Assembly: GCA_029204225.1 (NCBI GenBank)
Contig: CM055106.1
Coordinates: forward strand, 36,983,946 to 37,047,945
Direction: 5' to 3'
DNA length: 64,000 nt
From: Diphasiastrum complanatum
Lineage: Eukaryota > Streptophyta > Lycopodiopsida > Lycopodiales > Lycopodiaceae
Shown here: positions 25,531 through 37,467 of the stretch, piece by piece
Layout of the letters: the number at the start of each line of letters is the position of its first letter
Position numbering within the stretch: the first letter of the stretch is position 1
The notes under the pieces: generated by a model
Databases searched by the model: none
What the model saw: the letters and a program-made list of their open reading frames with translations, nothing else
What the model was told of the DNA's origin: nothing
Program-made: the position numbers and the translations under genes

Positions 25531-26263
25531 CATTTCTGGAAGTGCCTAAATGGCCTAAAACACTAATATAGCATGAGTGTCACAAAATACTTAGTTGCTC
25601 ATGATAGCCCAAAGGTAAAATGGCGACAATGTCGAGTGTCGGGTTTTTCACCTGTGGAAAAACTTGAGTAAAAATGCAGATTGTAGCGACAATCAGTTCA
25701 AATATGCAGACTGTTGAAAAATAGTTCATTTTTTATAGGTTTCATTTGAGAGAGTAAAATGAGAGAAGGGGCCAGTTAGGAAGAGGAGGAATAAGATTAA
25801 ACTCCAACATATAATGCCATTGTCCAAGACCCATCTCCATCCACCATCCTTGTATCGTTTCAGATTTCTCATTTATTGAATCCACCTCCACCATCAGCTA
25901 TCAACAACTCTAGCTCAACTTCTCCCATTTTGACCTCCAAACTGGCAGAGACCGCACCTCCAAGACCTCTAGTATGCCACATAGACTGAAGCCACCACCT
26001 CCACCCTCCAACGCAATCCCACCACGCCCGAGCTAGAAATTGTCTCTCCACCTCGCACCACCTCACTCCATGCCGCCTCTCCACCACCTATCGTTTCCTC
26101 ACCTTCAATAAACCGACCTTCCATCCACCTCTACAGTTTTCCCTCACTCTAACGACACTCATGGTGGACCTGTTGCGATACACCAGCATTGATATCAGAA
26201 AATCTACGTGGTACTTGATTTTGAACAGCCGACCCTCTTTGTCAAGAAATATCCTGATGTTAC
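25531..26263. other. Non-coding stretch, pyrimidine-rich in part
   Basis: No gene is recognised. From 25810 to 26150 the plus strand is rich in ccacctcc-type runs. The stretch ends at the copia LTR that starts at 26264. Confidence 0.45.
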
Positions 26264-27845
26264 TGTTGGAAATTAGGCCCACAATTGTCTTCTTGGTGAA
26301 TAACTTTTTCTATTTCATGATTCTTCCTACACGTTTATTGAACGTTGATCTAGGGTCAGGTGAAACCAACTTTGGTTCTATGTCTGCTCATCTGATACCT
26401 GCAGGAATCACAACTTAGACAACCAAATTATTTGAAGAACGTCTACAACAGGCTTCCGACTGATCTTTAGCAGAGGGTAACCAATCCTGTCATAATTTCA
26501 AGTTTAGATGTTAAGTTTAATTACTTGAAGTCATTGAAGACTTGGCCATCGTCAAGGACTTCCAAGAACTAGCATTTAGAACAAGTCTGTAGACTTACAT
26601 TACTTTTTCAACAGTCTGCAGAAATACACTCAGTGTCGCCAACAATCTGTAGAAATACTCTAAGTGTCACTACAATCTGTAGAAATGAACTATCTTTTTC
26701 ACAATGTTGGCTTTTTCCAAAAAGCAACACTTCAGCATGGTTCACAAATTCAAGTTTTTGCGATAGTGTCGTCTTTTTTCACATTTCCTCAAAACGCGAC
26801 AGTGTCGTCTTTTCCCAAAAAGCAAGGCTTGTCTTAAACTTCTTCCTTTCAGCTATTTTGAAGGAGTTAAACTATTCTAAAGACACTGTCACCTTTTCAA
26901 GGCAACCTTCATCTTTTTTAGATCACCGTCGGCCTTTTAAGGACAGTGTCGTACTTTTAAGGGCATTGTCGGCTTTTTCGCAAAATCTCGAAGAGAGAGA
27001 AAACTCGACAATCGTCTATTTTCAACCAGGAACATTCCAGACACTTCCCAGAATTTACGAAGTGCTCTAGAGAAAGCCACTTCACGTAAAATGCGAAGTG
27101 AGCAATGTCCTCATCCGCGTCAACATTCCCTGATTTGTTGACCGTATATACTATGTATAGTTGTCACAAAAGTCAAATATTTCCGAGTACAATGGCTTAC
27201 CTACTTAGGTGACAAACATTTATTGAAATTAATACATGGATGAACTCTATATATGGATCATCCAGGCACACTCTAAGTGATGCTCCATCCATGAGACTTA
27301 TGATTTGAGCCTCCCAGTTACGCCGCCATTCTGGTTGTAATTGCTATTTTATTGTGTTCAGTGTAATATAGCAGCAGCACGCTTTTTTATCTGTGTATAC
27401 GTAGATGAATGCTTGTTGTGATTGAATGCACTTTATCGATGTTTGATCACGCTTGTTTACTCACTCTGATCAAAACACAGACGTCTACGACTCCTTCGCT
27501 TCTGATCAGATGATGGCTATCTTTGATGCCTGAGGAACTCACGATATCATACTGCTCTTCCATCTATTTCAGAACTAAACTTCATATTGAATCTGATTTC
27601 CAGTAATACCACAACACAAACCATTTTTAATCTCTTCGGTGGACTATACTCTCATTTTTGTGAGTATGAACTAGTTCTTAAGATCCCTGTTGGGCAACTA
27701 GAACACTTAAGGCTGTGATTATACTTAGCATAAGCTTTCTATTAGACTGTTTTTGCATCTAGCAGCTGATTGTAACGGGAGAGCTGTTCCGCAATATTCC
27801 TGCTCTCTTCTCCATTCACGTTCTTCTATCTCCCTTGCCTCATCA
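26264..27845 (+). repeat. 5' LTR of copia family A, about 1.58 kb
   Basis: It starts tgttggaaattaggcccac, and the first 200 bases match, in reverse orientation, the LTR at 56700-56908. A primer site follows at 27849. Between 26600 and 26990 it carries repeated agtgtcg...tttttc phrases like those in the minisatellite at 25216. Open frames inside it are not genes. The 3' edge is placed at the last ca before the primer site, to within a few bases. Confidence 0.75.
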
Positions 27846-27848
27846 GAT

Positions 27849-27860
27849 TGGTATCAGAGC
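27849..27860 (+). other. Primer-binding site, initiator tRNA-Met type
   Basis: An exact tggtatcagagc, the standard plant Ty1/copia primer site, lies a few bases after the LTR end. Confidence 0.9.
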
Positions 27861-27913
27861 GTAGCTCATATAAACCGAGAGATTAAGTTTGTTCTATTTG
27901 TATTATTGTTAAC

Positions 27914-29197
27914 ATGTCTCATATTGGTAACTCTTCGTCATCATCCAACAAAGCTAGAATCATTGACAAGTTCAATGGATCTAACTTCTATATCTGGAAG
28001 TTAAAACTCCGGATGATATTGATAGATAGAGATCTTTGGGATGTAGTAGAAGGAGCTAACCTAAAACCAGAAGATGGTGATCAAGCAAAGGCATGGAAGA
28101 TCAAAGATCAGAAGGCCTTAGCATGTATCACACTCAATCTGGCTGACTCCCAAATATCCCATGTTACCACTTGCAAAACCTCTAAGGATGCATAAGATTT
28201 GTTATCAAATTTCTATGAGACTCATGATGTAACTACTAGATTACATCTTAGGAAGAAATTCTTCACTCTTAACATTCTGATTCTATTGCCATCACTTCTC
28301 ACATCAACAGCTTCAAATATTTAATGGATTAGTTATCAGCTGTAGGATGCGCTATTCAAGATGATGATGCCGTTATGACCTTGTTTCTTCTCTTCCAAAG
28401 TCGTATGAACACTTTGTAGTGATGATCTCCACACAACTCGACCTCACTCTTCAAAAGGTGATCGGTCATCTTCTTCAAGATGAAATGCGTAGAAAGACTA
28501 GTGGCCTGTCCATCAAAGTCAAATCCATGGCCCTGTACACCAAGAAGAAAGTCTATTCCAAGGACAAGAATCAAATTCAGCAGCAACAACAGAAGCCTCA
28601 CACTCAAATTGAGCATGGTGGATCGCGCAAAAAACTTTTCTGTAGATATTGCAAGAGAGCCAAGCACGACATCAAAGAGAGTCGCATGCGCATCTACAAC
28701 AAGGAAAAGAAGCAACAACATTAGTAGCCAGACTCCTCCAATGCGATGGAATTCAAGGAGCAAGAAACACACTTGTTAATGGCTTACAACAACATCAACG
28801 AAGACTGTGATAGCTGACACATGATCTCTTACAAGGAATGGTTTACCGAGTATGCAGCTTACAACAGAGATCAATTTATCTAACTCGGAGATTCAAGCAC
28901 CATACGCGTTGAAGGCAAATAAAATCAATATCACATTCAACAACGATCTATCTATTTGTGTTTCCAACGTCCTTCACGTTCCTCAGCTATCAAAGAACCT
29001 ATTATCAGTCTCCAAGATAACTGATCTCATCTGAGCAGTGTACAATATCCAAGGAAGATACTACTCTGACTACATGCACTAGAATTGGAAATCTCTACAT
29101 ACTCTCTAATTCAGTTGCATAAGCTAGTATCTTTTATGTAAACGATAATGCTATTCTATGGCATAGTCGATTTGGACACGTGAATACAAGATCACTT
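27914..29197 (+). mobile_element. Ty1/copia family A: gag, protease and start of integrase, broken
   Basis: From an ATG at 27914 the gag N-terminus (KFNGSNFYIWKLKLRMIL) opens the element. A zinc knuckle (CRYCKRAKHDIK) lies near 28645, a protease-linked segment (VLHVPQLSKNLLSVSK) near 28975, and the LWHSRFGH pre-integrase signature near 29160. It runs colinear from the LTR at 26264 and stops where another LTR begins at 29198. It has several breaks and is not functional. It is the best 5' copy of family A here; the best 3' copy lies at 56909-59615 on the minus strand. Confidence 0.8.
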
Positions 29198-29664
29198 AGT
29201 TAGAAATGAGCTTGTAATCTGATTAATTAGTATAAGCTCTAAATGTGATGATGTAATTAGTGTACAGTTTATTTGGTTTCCTGTATTCCTGTATATGGTT
29301 GTGATCGGGACGTGACCCGTCAGGATATATTGATCAGGCACTGATCCCGTTGATGACTACTTGGGTTAGCCGGGTAGCCACACATAGGAAGAATTAGCAT
29401 GTACATAGTTATTTACAGTACTTGCTATAATTGGGGGCATGTCCCAAATTTGTCGGTCGAATTTGGCCATATTGGGCCCGACTTTAGTTTGACAGGTGGT
29501 AGGCCAATTTTAGGACACATGCCTTTTCATGCAGTTTGTGAATACTCTATATGTACAGTGTTTCTTTGTAATCTAATAACTTTTGTTGTGCATCTTTGAG
29601 AGCTTGTGAGGAGTGGCTATGGTGATTGTGTGATGTGATCTGCATATTGCACTAGATCCTAACT
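29198..29664 (+). repeat. LTR of copia family B, plus orientation
   Basis: It starts agttagaaatgagcttgt and ends gatcctaact, followed by a primer site at 29675. It matches the reverse complement of 31696-32153 over nearly its whole length. It was inserted into the family A element at the pre-integrase region. Confidence 0.75.
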
Positions 29665-29674
29665 GAATTTCAAC

Positions 29675-29687
29675 TTGGCATCAGAGC
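29675..29687 (+). other. Primer-binding site of family B
   Basis: The sequence ttggcatcagagc is one base from the standard initiator-Met site. About 160 bases of leader and possible gag start follow before a minus-strand fragment takes over. Confidence 0.7.
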
Positions 29688-29854
29688 GACAGGGTGTAGC
29701 AAGTATGCACGATCCGGTGGAGCTATGGGATAACGTCTTTCACCAGGAGAAATAGCACTCAGAGCGTCTCAAGAGAGAGGACTCCATACAGGGTATCGAC
29801 AGTCCGGATGGCAGGAGACAACAAAGTTCCTTCGATTGGAGCTTCGGGGAAGAT

Positions 29855-30950
29855 CATAATCCTGATTGACTTTATCTTGATGACAGGACTGAAATTTTTT
29901 TGATAATCCACTCCTTGGACTTGAGTGAATCCTTTAGCCACCAGTCGTGCTTTCCATTTAGCAATGGAACCATAAGAGTTGATCTTCTTCTTGAAGATGC
30001 ACTTATTGTCGATAACTCTCTTGTGAGTGGGGAAGTCGACCAGTGTCCAGGCTTGGTACGTCAAAAGTGAGTTGTACTCACTTTCCATAGCTTCTTGTCA
30101 CTTCACAACATCCTTGGAGTTAATTACTTCGACTTGGCTCTCCAGTTCTTTTGATGAAGTCTTGAATGTTTGAGGTGTGTACCTCTCAGAAACTGTCCGA
30201 GTCCGTGAAAATCTGCGGTGGTTGACAGGATGCGATGATGCTTCTTCTTGAATTTCTCCAGATCTGTTCGAGCTAGCTTGGTCTGGTCTGATGACAAGTA
30301 TTGTTGACTGCTCAGCTTCTGTAGCTGTAGCTGCAGGTTCTGTAGAAGGAACATCAATGTTGGAAGAATCTATGTTATGTAAAATAGGATGAAATGACAG
30401 AGCATTGTTTATCGATGGCTGTTTAAAATCATAGTATGTATTTTCTTGAGATATTACATCCCTAGAGACAAATACTACATTGGTGGATGGATCATAAACT
30501 TTATAAGATTTATGCTCATCAGGATAGCCAATGAAAATACATCTATTTGTCCTATGATCCAGCTTCTTCCTAAGCTGTTTAGTAATGTGAACAAAATATA
30601 TACAACCAAATATTTTTAAATGGCTGACACTAGGCTTGTGCCCATGCCAAACCTCATGAGGAGTCTTGTTGTTGACGGCTTTGGTGCTAGATCTATTCTG
30701 TAAGTAACAGGCTGTGGCAGTAGCTTATGCCCAAAAATTTGAAGGTAGATGTGATTTATGTAGCATGGATCTAGCTGAGTTGAGAAGAGTTCAGTTCTTC
30801 CTTTCTACAATCTCGTTCTGTTGACGTGAATAGAAAGTGGTGAACTGTCTTCTAGTACCATGTTCAGCCATGTAGTCAGACATCTCATTAGAGAAATATT
30901 CGCCACCACCATCAATTCGGCGTGCTTTCACTTTTGTAGACGTTTTGCTA
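29855..30950 (-). mobile_element. Ty1/copia (family A-like) integrase C-terminus to reverse transcriptase start, broken
   Basis: Read on the minus strand from 30950 down, it holds the integrase core end and C-terminal segment (KTPHEVWHGHKPSVSHLKIF region), the connecting region, and the reverse transcriptase start with WKARLVAKGFTQVQGVDY near 29940. It closely parallels the minus-strand copy at 58240-59190. It is broken and bounded by plus-strand fragments on both sides. Confidence 0.8.
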
Positions 30951-30954
30951 TAAA

Positions 30955-31215
30955 CAACGTCAAAGCACTATTAGTATTATTCAAGCCACGACAAACACTC
31001 TAGAAGCAAGTTTCCCAAATTACATTCGATTAAAACAAAGCATGTATTGGATCTTGTACATAACGATCTTTCTAGTCCAATGCCAACTTTGTCCTTAGGA
31101 GATGCAATCTATTTTATCACTTTCATAGATGATTATTCTAGATGGTCTACAGTCACGTTCATTAAGCACAAATCTGAAGCCTTTGAATGCTTCAAGAGAT
31201 TCAAGGCCATGGATG
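30955..31215 (+). mobile_element. Ty1/copia family A integrase fragment
   Basis: The plus strand encodes the integrase core start (LGDAIYFITFIDDYSRWSTV, then KSEAFECFKRFKAM), almost the same as the minus-strand copy near 59280-59420. It is only a fragment. It meets the minus-strand fragment on its left near 30950, an opposite-strand junction. Confidence 0.8.
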
Positions 31216-31608
31216 GAATCCAAGTCTACTTCTAGAGTGTTGACTCTAAGAAGGAAAATCTTTTCTTGTTTGCAAAAGAATGAAGAAAGTCCAAGTACTT
31301 TTGTTTTGAGGATGAAAGCATTGAATGATGAGTTGGCTTGCATTGATGAGAGCATTAAGGAAGGAGAGCTTGTTCAAGTGATTCTTAATGGTTTGTTGGA
31401 TGCTCATGCTAACATTGTTCAAAGTACTGCTATTCAAAAGACTTTGCCAAGTTTGATGGATTTTCAAGAGAGGTGGATCTACATCGACACTTCAAGAGGA
31501 GGCTATTTCACAAAGGGCAAATTCAAGGGCAAAATCAAAAGAAGTGGTCTAATGTGCAAGATCAAGTGGATGCTTCTTCAAATGGCAAAAAGAAACTCAA
31601 GTGCATAA
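31216..31608 (+). mobile_element. Ty1/copia gag fragment of a different family
   Basis: The frame carries FVLRMKALNDELACIDESI and VQVILNGLLDAHANIVQS, typical of the copia gag (UBN2) domain, and is unlike the family A gag at 27914. No LTR or primer site belongs to it here. Confidence 0.7.
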
Positions 31609-31611
31609 AAA

Positions 31612-31695
31612 AAAGATATCCTATCTAATAAAGAAGGGAAATACAATCCATCAACTAAGTTATTACAACGCATATAGGAAAGTGAGTTGAAATTT
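31612..31695 (-). mobile_element. Short copia pre-integrase fragment
   Basis: The stretch matches, on the minus strand, the sequence at about 59525-59610 of the family A copy. A family B LTR begins directly to its right. Confidence 0.6.
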
Positions 31696-32153
31696 TGTTA
31701 GAATCTAGTGCAGTATGCAGATCACATCACACTCACCATAGCCACTCCTCACAAGCTCTCAAAGATGGCACAAGAAAAGTTATTAGATTACAAAGAAACA
31801 CTGTACATGTAGAGTATTCACAAACTGCATGAAAAGGCAGGTGTCCTAAAATTGGCCTACCACCTGTCAAACTAAGGTCGGGCCCAATATGGCCAAATTC
31901 GACCGACAAACTTGGGACATGCCCCCAAGTATAGCAAGTACTGCAAATAACTATGTACAGGCTAATTCTTCCTATGTGTGGCTACCTGGCTAACCCAAGT
32001 AGCCATCTACGGGATCAATGCCCGATCGATATATCCTAACGGGTCACGTCCCAATCACAACCATATACAGTAAACCAAATAAACTGTACACTAATCAAAT
32101 CATCACATTTAGAGCTTATACTAATGAATCAGATCACAAGCTCATTTCTAACT
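31696..32153 (-). repeat. LTR of copia family B, minus orientation
   Basis: It is the inverted counterpart of 29198-29664. To its right, on the minus strand, lies gcttaagggagagag, a polypurine tract, so this is the 3' LTR of an element extending to the right. The two LTRs are visibly diverged, hence not recent. Confidence 0.75.
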
Positions 32154-33498
32154 CTCTCCCTTAAGCTCAAATGTGATAAGAGTGAAAAACAATATATTGC
32201 AGCAGCGTCTGGAGTGTCCAAAAGATGTTATGCATATCACAGCTACTATGTACTTGACTCACACTCAAGCACGCCAACAAAAACCACCAGGTTTGACTCA
32301 CAAAGTATCATGTAAACACAATGCTCATATAGAGAGTCTACCACACTCTCGACCAACCGACTCGTCCCCAATCCAACTTGACCACAAGTGGACCACATGA
32401 GCGACATGGCTCAAACTAAGAAAATCCCACTGCCACCATGAGACTTACATCCTCCATCTAGCTAGGCTGACATCTTATCAGACACTTACAAGCACAAACC
32501 TGTAAAGCTGACATAAATGAGCAACTGAGACTCAACCTAAGGAAATCTTATTGCCACCATAAGATTGCACCCTCACCAGATAAACAGCTAGTAGACAATG
32601 ACAAGTCAATGAGCATAAAATGATTACTTTGTTCCTGACGTAGCAAATGCACAACCACATACAACTCTGACTCAGATCTAGACTCCCATGACAAGGCAAC
32701 ATGCAAGCCCACACACACTCATGCAAACCAACACGAATGATAAAATGTCAAATACATAACCAAGGCCTGCCCATAAGTGGTATCCTGTTGTACCAACATC
32801 TGTGCCACCTATAGATCCGCTACTACACCATTGGTCACCAAATCAGGTCTTCAACCATGGCCTGCACCTATACCAAGATGCTCTCACATCCAAGCATATA
32901 CATCTATCCAATAAGTCCTGAAAGCTGATCCCCATCCATTCCCCATGCTCCAAGCACAAGATTCTACCAAGAACTCAATGAACGAATGTACACAAACCTC
33001 ACCATAGGCTATACCTGAGTAGCTCGCCCACCTCCCAGAGATATTGATGATGATCTGCTTGTCCTACATCCCATGTAGGTTCAACTTTCCATGCTTGACG
33101 TTGCCAACTCTAATTTGACCAGTACATAGGCCTCCCACCAAGGAGCCTATCTCACCAATACTGTATCAATCATAGCGTCCAAGCCAAAGCAAATGCAAAC
33201 TAGATCCACTATTGTGATGAATAACTCACCCACGATCCATAGCATATCAGGTAGGATAGCTCCAGGACCCTGTACCATGTACCATCTGATCACCAAGTAT
33301 CCATTACCCGCTGATAACTCCCCAAGAATCTGTCAACCTGTAGTGCAACTAGACTCCAACTGGATCTAACCAAAAACTGCATCTTTCTTACCAAATAATG
33401 ATGGATAGAAACAACATGTGATGCCAACCTGGAGATCACTGTGCATGTTACATACCTATGTAACTAGCAGTACTTCAGACCCCTAATAGTCCATTTAG
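32154..33498 (-). mobile_element. Probable internal tail of the family B element, little coding capacity
   Basis: The stretch lies on the internal side of the polypurine tract of the LTR at 31696 and ends where a gypsy LTR starts. No reverse transcriptase, integrase or gag is recognisable on either strand. It may be a non-autonomous element or an unrelated spacer. No second LTR of the family is seen at its right end. Confidence 0.4.
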
Positions 33499-34508
33499 TG
33501 TTGGGGGCTATATGGCAAGGTACCCTTAGGATTAAGGGTATGTGCCCTTGGATAAGGACATGCAAGTGACTATACCTTAGTTGGAGGTATGGGGTCACGT
33601 GACCCTTGAAAAAGGGGTACCCTTATTATTAAGGGTAGGTGTCTTAGATTAAGGTACTAGTGTCCTTGATTAAGGGTAGGTAGGTGTCTATGCCTTGGAT
33701 GGAGGTATGGAACCTAGTGAGGTGTTAGAAAGTCATTGGATGACTATTTTTCTAAACCTTGGGCCTCAACCTTGAACCATATCACTTTATTGGTCTAGGA
33801 CCAAAGTATACTTGCACAACTTGGGCAATGGGACCTAGTAGGATGGCGCCCTTCTAAAGTGTCCATTGAGTTCCCAACTCTCACAAGAAAGGCATTCAAA
33901 GAGTCATAGGTTATGGAAGGAGTCTCTTGACATTTCATAAGCCTATGGAGGCTCTTGGAGATTCTTTAACTCCCCTAGGCTTCTCTCTCTCTCATTGGAT
34001 GAGCATGGAACTCCATAGTGCATTGGAGGGGTCCATGGGCCATCTATATGAGGGTAGTAGGGCGCCCATTGTGGGGGGAGATCTCTCTTGTTTGCTTGGC
34101 TTATGCTGTAGTGTTGCTACTAGTGTGTAGAGTGCTTTCTTGTGGTAGTATGCTTGAGGTTTGGATCTTGCTTATGGTATGGGACATAAGTAGGGTTTGG
34201 ATCTGGAGTATGCTATGGAGTGTTGTGGTATGCTTGTGATTTGTTTATGGTTAGCAAGAGGGTGCTAGATAGGTCTTGCTTGGAGCTTGGATCTAGCTAT
34301 GGTTGGGTGGTGAATACTTGAGGCCAACTTGTTATCTATCTTTGTGTTTAAAGAGTAGGGACACAAGTGGAGGAGAGATCCTTGGAGGCTTGCATATCCT
34401 TACTTGCAGGTGGAGGCATCCTAGCTTGGAGTTGGGAAACATCTTGAAGGTTGCAGGTTGCTTGGAGGACATTTGGAGGCTCTACCTTGGATTTGGAGGA
34501 CTTCCTCA
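33499..34508 (+). repeat. 5' LTR of a Ty3/gypsy element, about 1.0 kb
   Basis: It starts tgttgggggctatatgg and ends near cttcctca, shortly before a primer site at 34525. The first 250 bases carry repeated taagggtaggtgtc phrases. The right edge is uncertain by about 15 bases. Confidence 0.65.
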
Positions 34509-34524
34509 CCTCTACTTGTAAAAG

Positions 34525-34536
34525 TGGTATCAGAGC
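34525..34536 (+). other. Primer-binding site, initiator tRNA-Met type
   Basis: An exact tggtatcagagc follows the gypsy LTR. From here to the gag start at 35576 lies an AT-rich untranslated leader with two copies of an agttctgattttcgga-type phrase near 34910 and 35110. Confidence 0.85.
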
Positions 34537-35575
34537 TAGATAAAGGATGGTAACCTTTCTAACCTTCTTCAAGTTCTATTAAGATCACCAACTAATTTTT
34601 TTTTTTTTGGAGAAGATTATAGGCTTTTCTAGTTGTAGGAAGCTTGTAGTTGAAGTACCCAATGAATCTAGTTCTCTTTGGAAGAGAGTAGTGATGCTTA
34701 TAGAATTGTTTAGGGGCTGATTTTTGATAATGTTAGAGAAATTTTAAAGTGGGCTTTGGGTTTTTAAAAGTTCTGAAAAAAGATTTGTGGGATAGGTAGA
34801 GGAAGTTTTCCTCTACATACACAAACTTTTTTTGGCAAAAAGATTGATTCTAGCTATGTGTTTTGATCAAAACTAGTGTTTTTTTTTGCATAAATGAAGT
34901 GTTTGAAGTTCTGATTTTTATTTTGAAGTTCTGTTTTTCAGACCTGTAAATCTGAAAATCAGATCTGAAAAGTGAAGTTTTCATTCAAACTTCATTAGTT
35001 ACACCTTTCTATCTCCTAGTTTCATGAAAATGACAATGTAGGAAGGGAATGGTAGTGTAACTTTGTGCATAAAACAAGTTTTGAAATTCTGTTTTTTGTC
35101 ATTTTGAAGTTCTGATTTTCGGACCTGTAAATCTGAAAATTAGATCTGAAAATTGAAGTTTTCATAAAGCTTTATTAGTTATCCATTTCTAGACACTAGT
35201 TTCTTGGTTTTGGAAATCTAGAATAGTGAGAAATGTGAAAACTTTGGTTGCTTTTGAAATGACAAATAGAATTGGAATGAGAATGGAACTTTATATAAAC
35301 ATTAGCTTGGATTAGTTGATTGAAGTTTACATAAATATTTGGTTTTCATTTTTGCTTTTGATTAAGGCAAATGTAGCTTGTTGTTGTTTTCCTCTTAAGC
35401 TTGGATTAAGCTTGCAAATAGTAGGCTTGGATTGAGCTTACAAACAATAAGATTGAATCATTAGAAGTAAATGCTTTTTATTTGCATTGGATGTAACAAT
35501 TTAAGCATTTCTATCATTCTAATTTGAGCATTTGTTGTTGTATTTGTATAAAAGGAAAACACACAAGCAACCCCA

Positions 35576-37467
35576 ATGGATCAAACCAATGAAAACCCAA
35601 CATTTGATCTATCAAACCCATCCAATGTGGCACAAGCTCTTGAACTATTATACCAACAAATTCAAGCCACTAATAAGCAACTTCTTGAAACTAATAAAAG
35701 AGACCAAGACTTAGAGTCTAGGTTAGCCAATCAGAAGAAACATGTAGTTCCACCTCCTGTAAAAGTGTTTAAGGGGGAGAAGAAGGATAGGAACTTACAA
35801 GTGGTAAGTTCTTGGCTGAATGTTTGGAACAAATACCTTGCCATGAACCAATTCCCTGAATCTGAGAAGTTATCCACTGTCACTATGTTCCTTGAAGGAA
35901 GAGCCTTAGTTTGGTGGGATGACTTAGTTGCAAAGGGCAATCAAGCTTGTACATGGGATGAATTTTGCAAGCTTTTTAGAGATTATTTTCTACCACTTTT
36001 AGATGACTATGAACACTTCCAAAAGTTGAGTCATCTAACCATGAATAAAGGTTTGGAACAGTTTACTCAAGATTTTCATGAGTACCTGAATCCACTTTAT
36101 AGTGATATTCCGCCTAAGGTACAAATGTTAATGTTTATTGATGGGTTACCAAAAGATTATCAAGTGGATGTTCGTAGGAACCATCCAAAAACCCTAGAAG
36201 ATGCTATTAGGGCTGCAAAATACTTTGATGACATACCTAAGCCACCTAGGGGTCAACAGCCTAATGAGCAGAAAAAAGGTTTTCAATTTAAGAGGAAGGA
36301 TAGGGAAGTTGTTAATGAAACACATCCCAATTCCAACAATCCTAAGAAAGCCAAGAAAAACTTTAAAAAACATCATGGTGGCAATGATAAAGCTGAAGCT
36401 CATAAGAAGAACCTATGCTTCAAGTGCAATGACGAGGGTCACCTTCCCTTTGATTGCGTCAAAAAACAAGCTTCAACCTCAGGTAATCTATCTCGAAGTA
36501 ATGAGATGGATGTTTGTTTCCTTAGTTCTTTAGTTTTTGGTCCTAATGACCTTATTTGCATTAAAGGTAAAGTTAATGATCAAGTTGTTAATGTTCTTTT
36601 TGACACGAGATCCACTCATAACTTTATTGATGTAAATTTGGTGCAGACGCTAAACCTTCCTACCAAAAAAAGTGAGAAAAAATACCGTGTGACAATGACA
36701 TCGGGAAGTAATTCCGATTTGATGAATTTTATTGTTCCTGATGTAGAATTGCACATTCAGGATTACTCTGAAAAACTAGAATCCCATGCTGTTCAATTAG
36801 CTAATGTAGATATTGTTCTTGGGCAACAATGGCATTTTGATAAGAACAAATCATTGAGAATTGATTTTGTTGAAAAATCTTTATCTTTTATGCATGAGAA
36901 TTCTTTAATTAAGATCAAGGCTAGTTTAAGTGTTGACACTAAAAATGTTAACCCTTATTCTAAACAAAAACTTAATTCTATTGTGAAGAATTCTGATTTT
37001 AAAGTTTATTTATGTTTTCATAATGATATCATTTGCTCCAATGATGAAGAACTTAACATAAATGCCATGAATATACCCAGTGAGAACACTACAGAATTTG
37101 AAGCCTATAATGCACTTAGGCAGGAATTAAATGATGTCTTTTTAGACCTTCCTGTAGGTTTACCACCAGAAAGAACAATTGATCATAAAATTGACCTGAT
37201 ACCTGGAGCAATTCCAATTGCACAGCGTCCTTATAGGATGAGTGCATCGGAAGAGACTAAGGTAAATAGGCAATTACATGATTACTTGAAAAAGGGGTGG
37301 GTACAACCTAGTAAGTCTTTTTGGGAATCACCAGTGGTTCTGGTGGCCAAGAAGAATGGGACTATAAGGTTTTGCGTCGACTATAAGAAATTGAACAAGG
37401 TAACCATTAAGAATAGATATCCACTACCACGGATGGATGATCTAATAGACTATCTTGGTGGTCATGA
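35576..37467 (+). mobile_element. Ty3/gypsy gag-protease-reverse transcriptase frame, 3' part absent
   Basis: One long frame starts [12 protein letters not shown]. In order it holds the retrotransposon gag domain ([15 protein letters not shown], about residues 60-220), a CCHC knuckle ([14 protein letters not shown], about 281-294), a protease region ([13 protein letters not shown], about 340) and the start of reverse transcriptase ([20 protein letters not shown] and RYPLPRMDD). Layout and primer type suit a chromovirus-like lineage, though no chromodomain is present to prove it. The long open stretch suggests it is the youngest element here. It is incomplete: copia sequence takes over at about 37468 and no 3' LTR is seen. 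Confidence 0.85.

Noticed and set aside
26633-27070. 145-codon open frame
   Set aside because: It lies within the copia family A LTR and follows its repeats.
29399-29599. 66-codon open frame
   Set aside because: It lies entirely inside the family B LTR.
27849-34536. tRNA-like strings tggtatcagagc
   Set aside because: They match only the 3' end complement of initiator tRNA and sit beside LTRs, so they are primer sites, not tRNA genes.
36194-36533. Frames on both strands of about 70-110 codons
   Set aside because: Shadows of the gypsy gag region in other frames.
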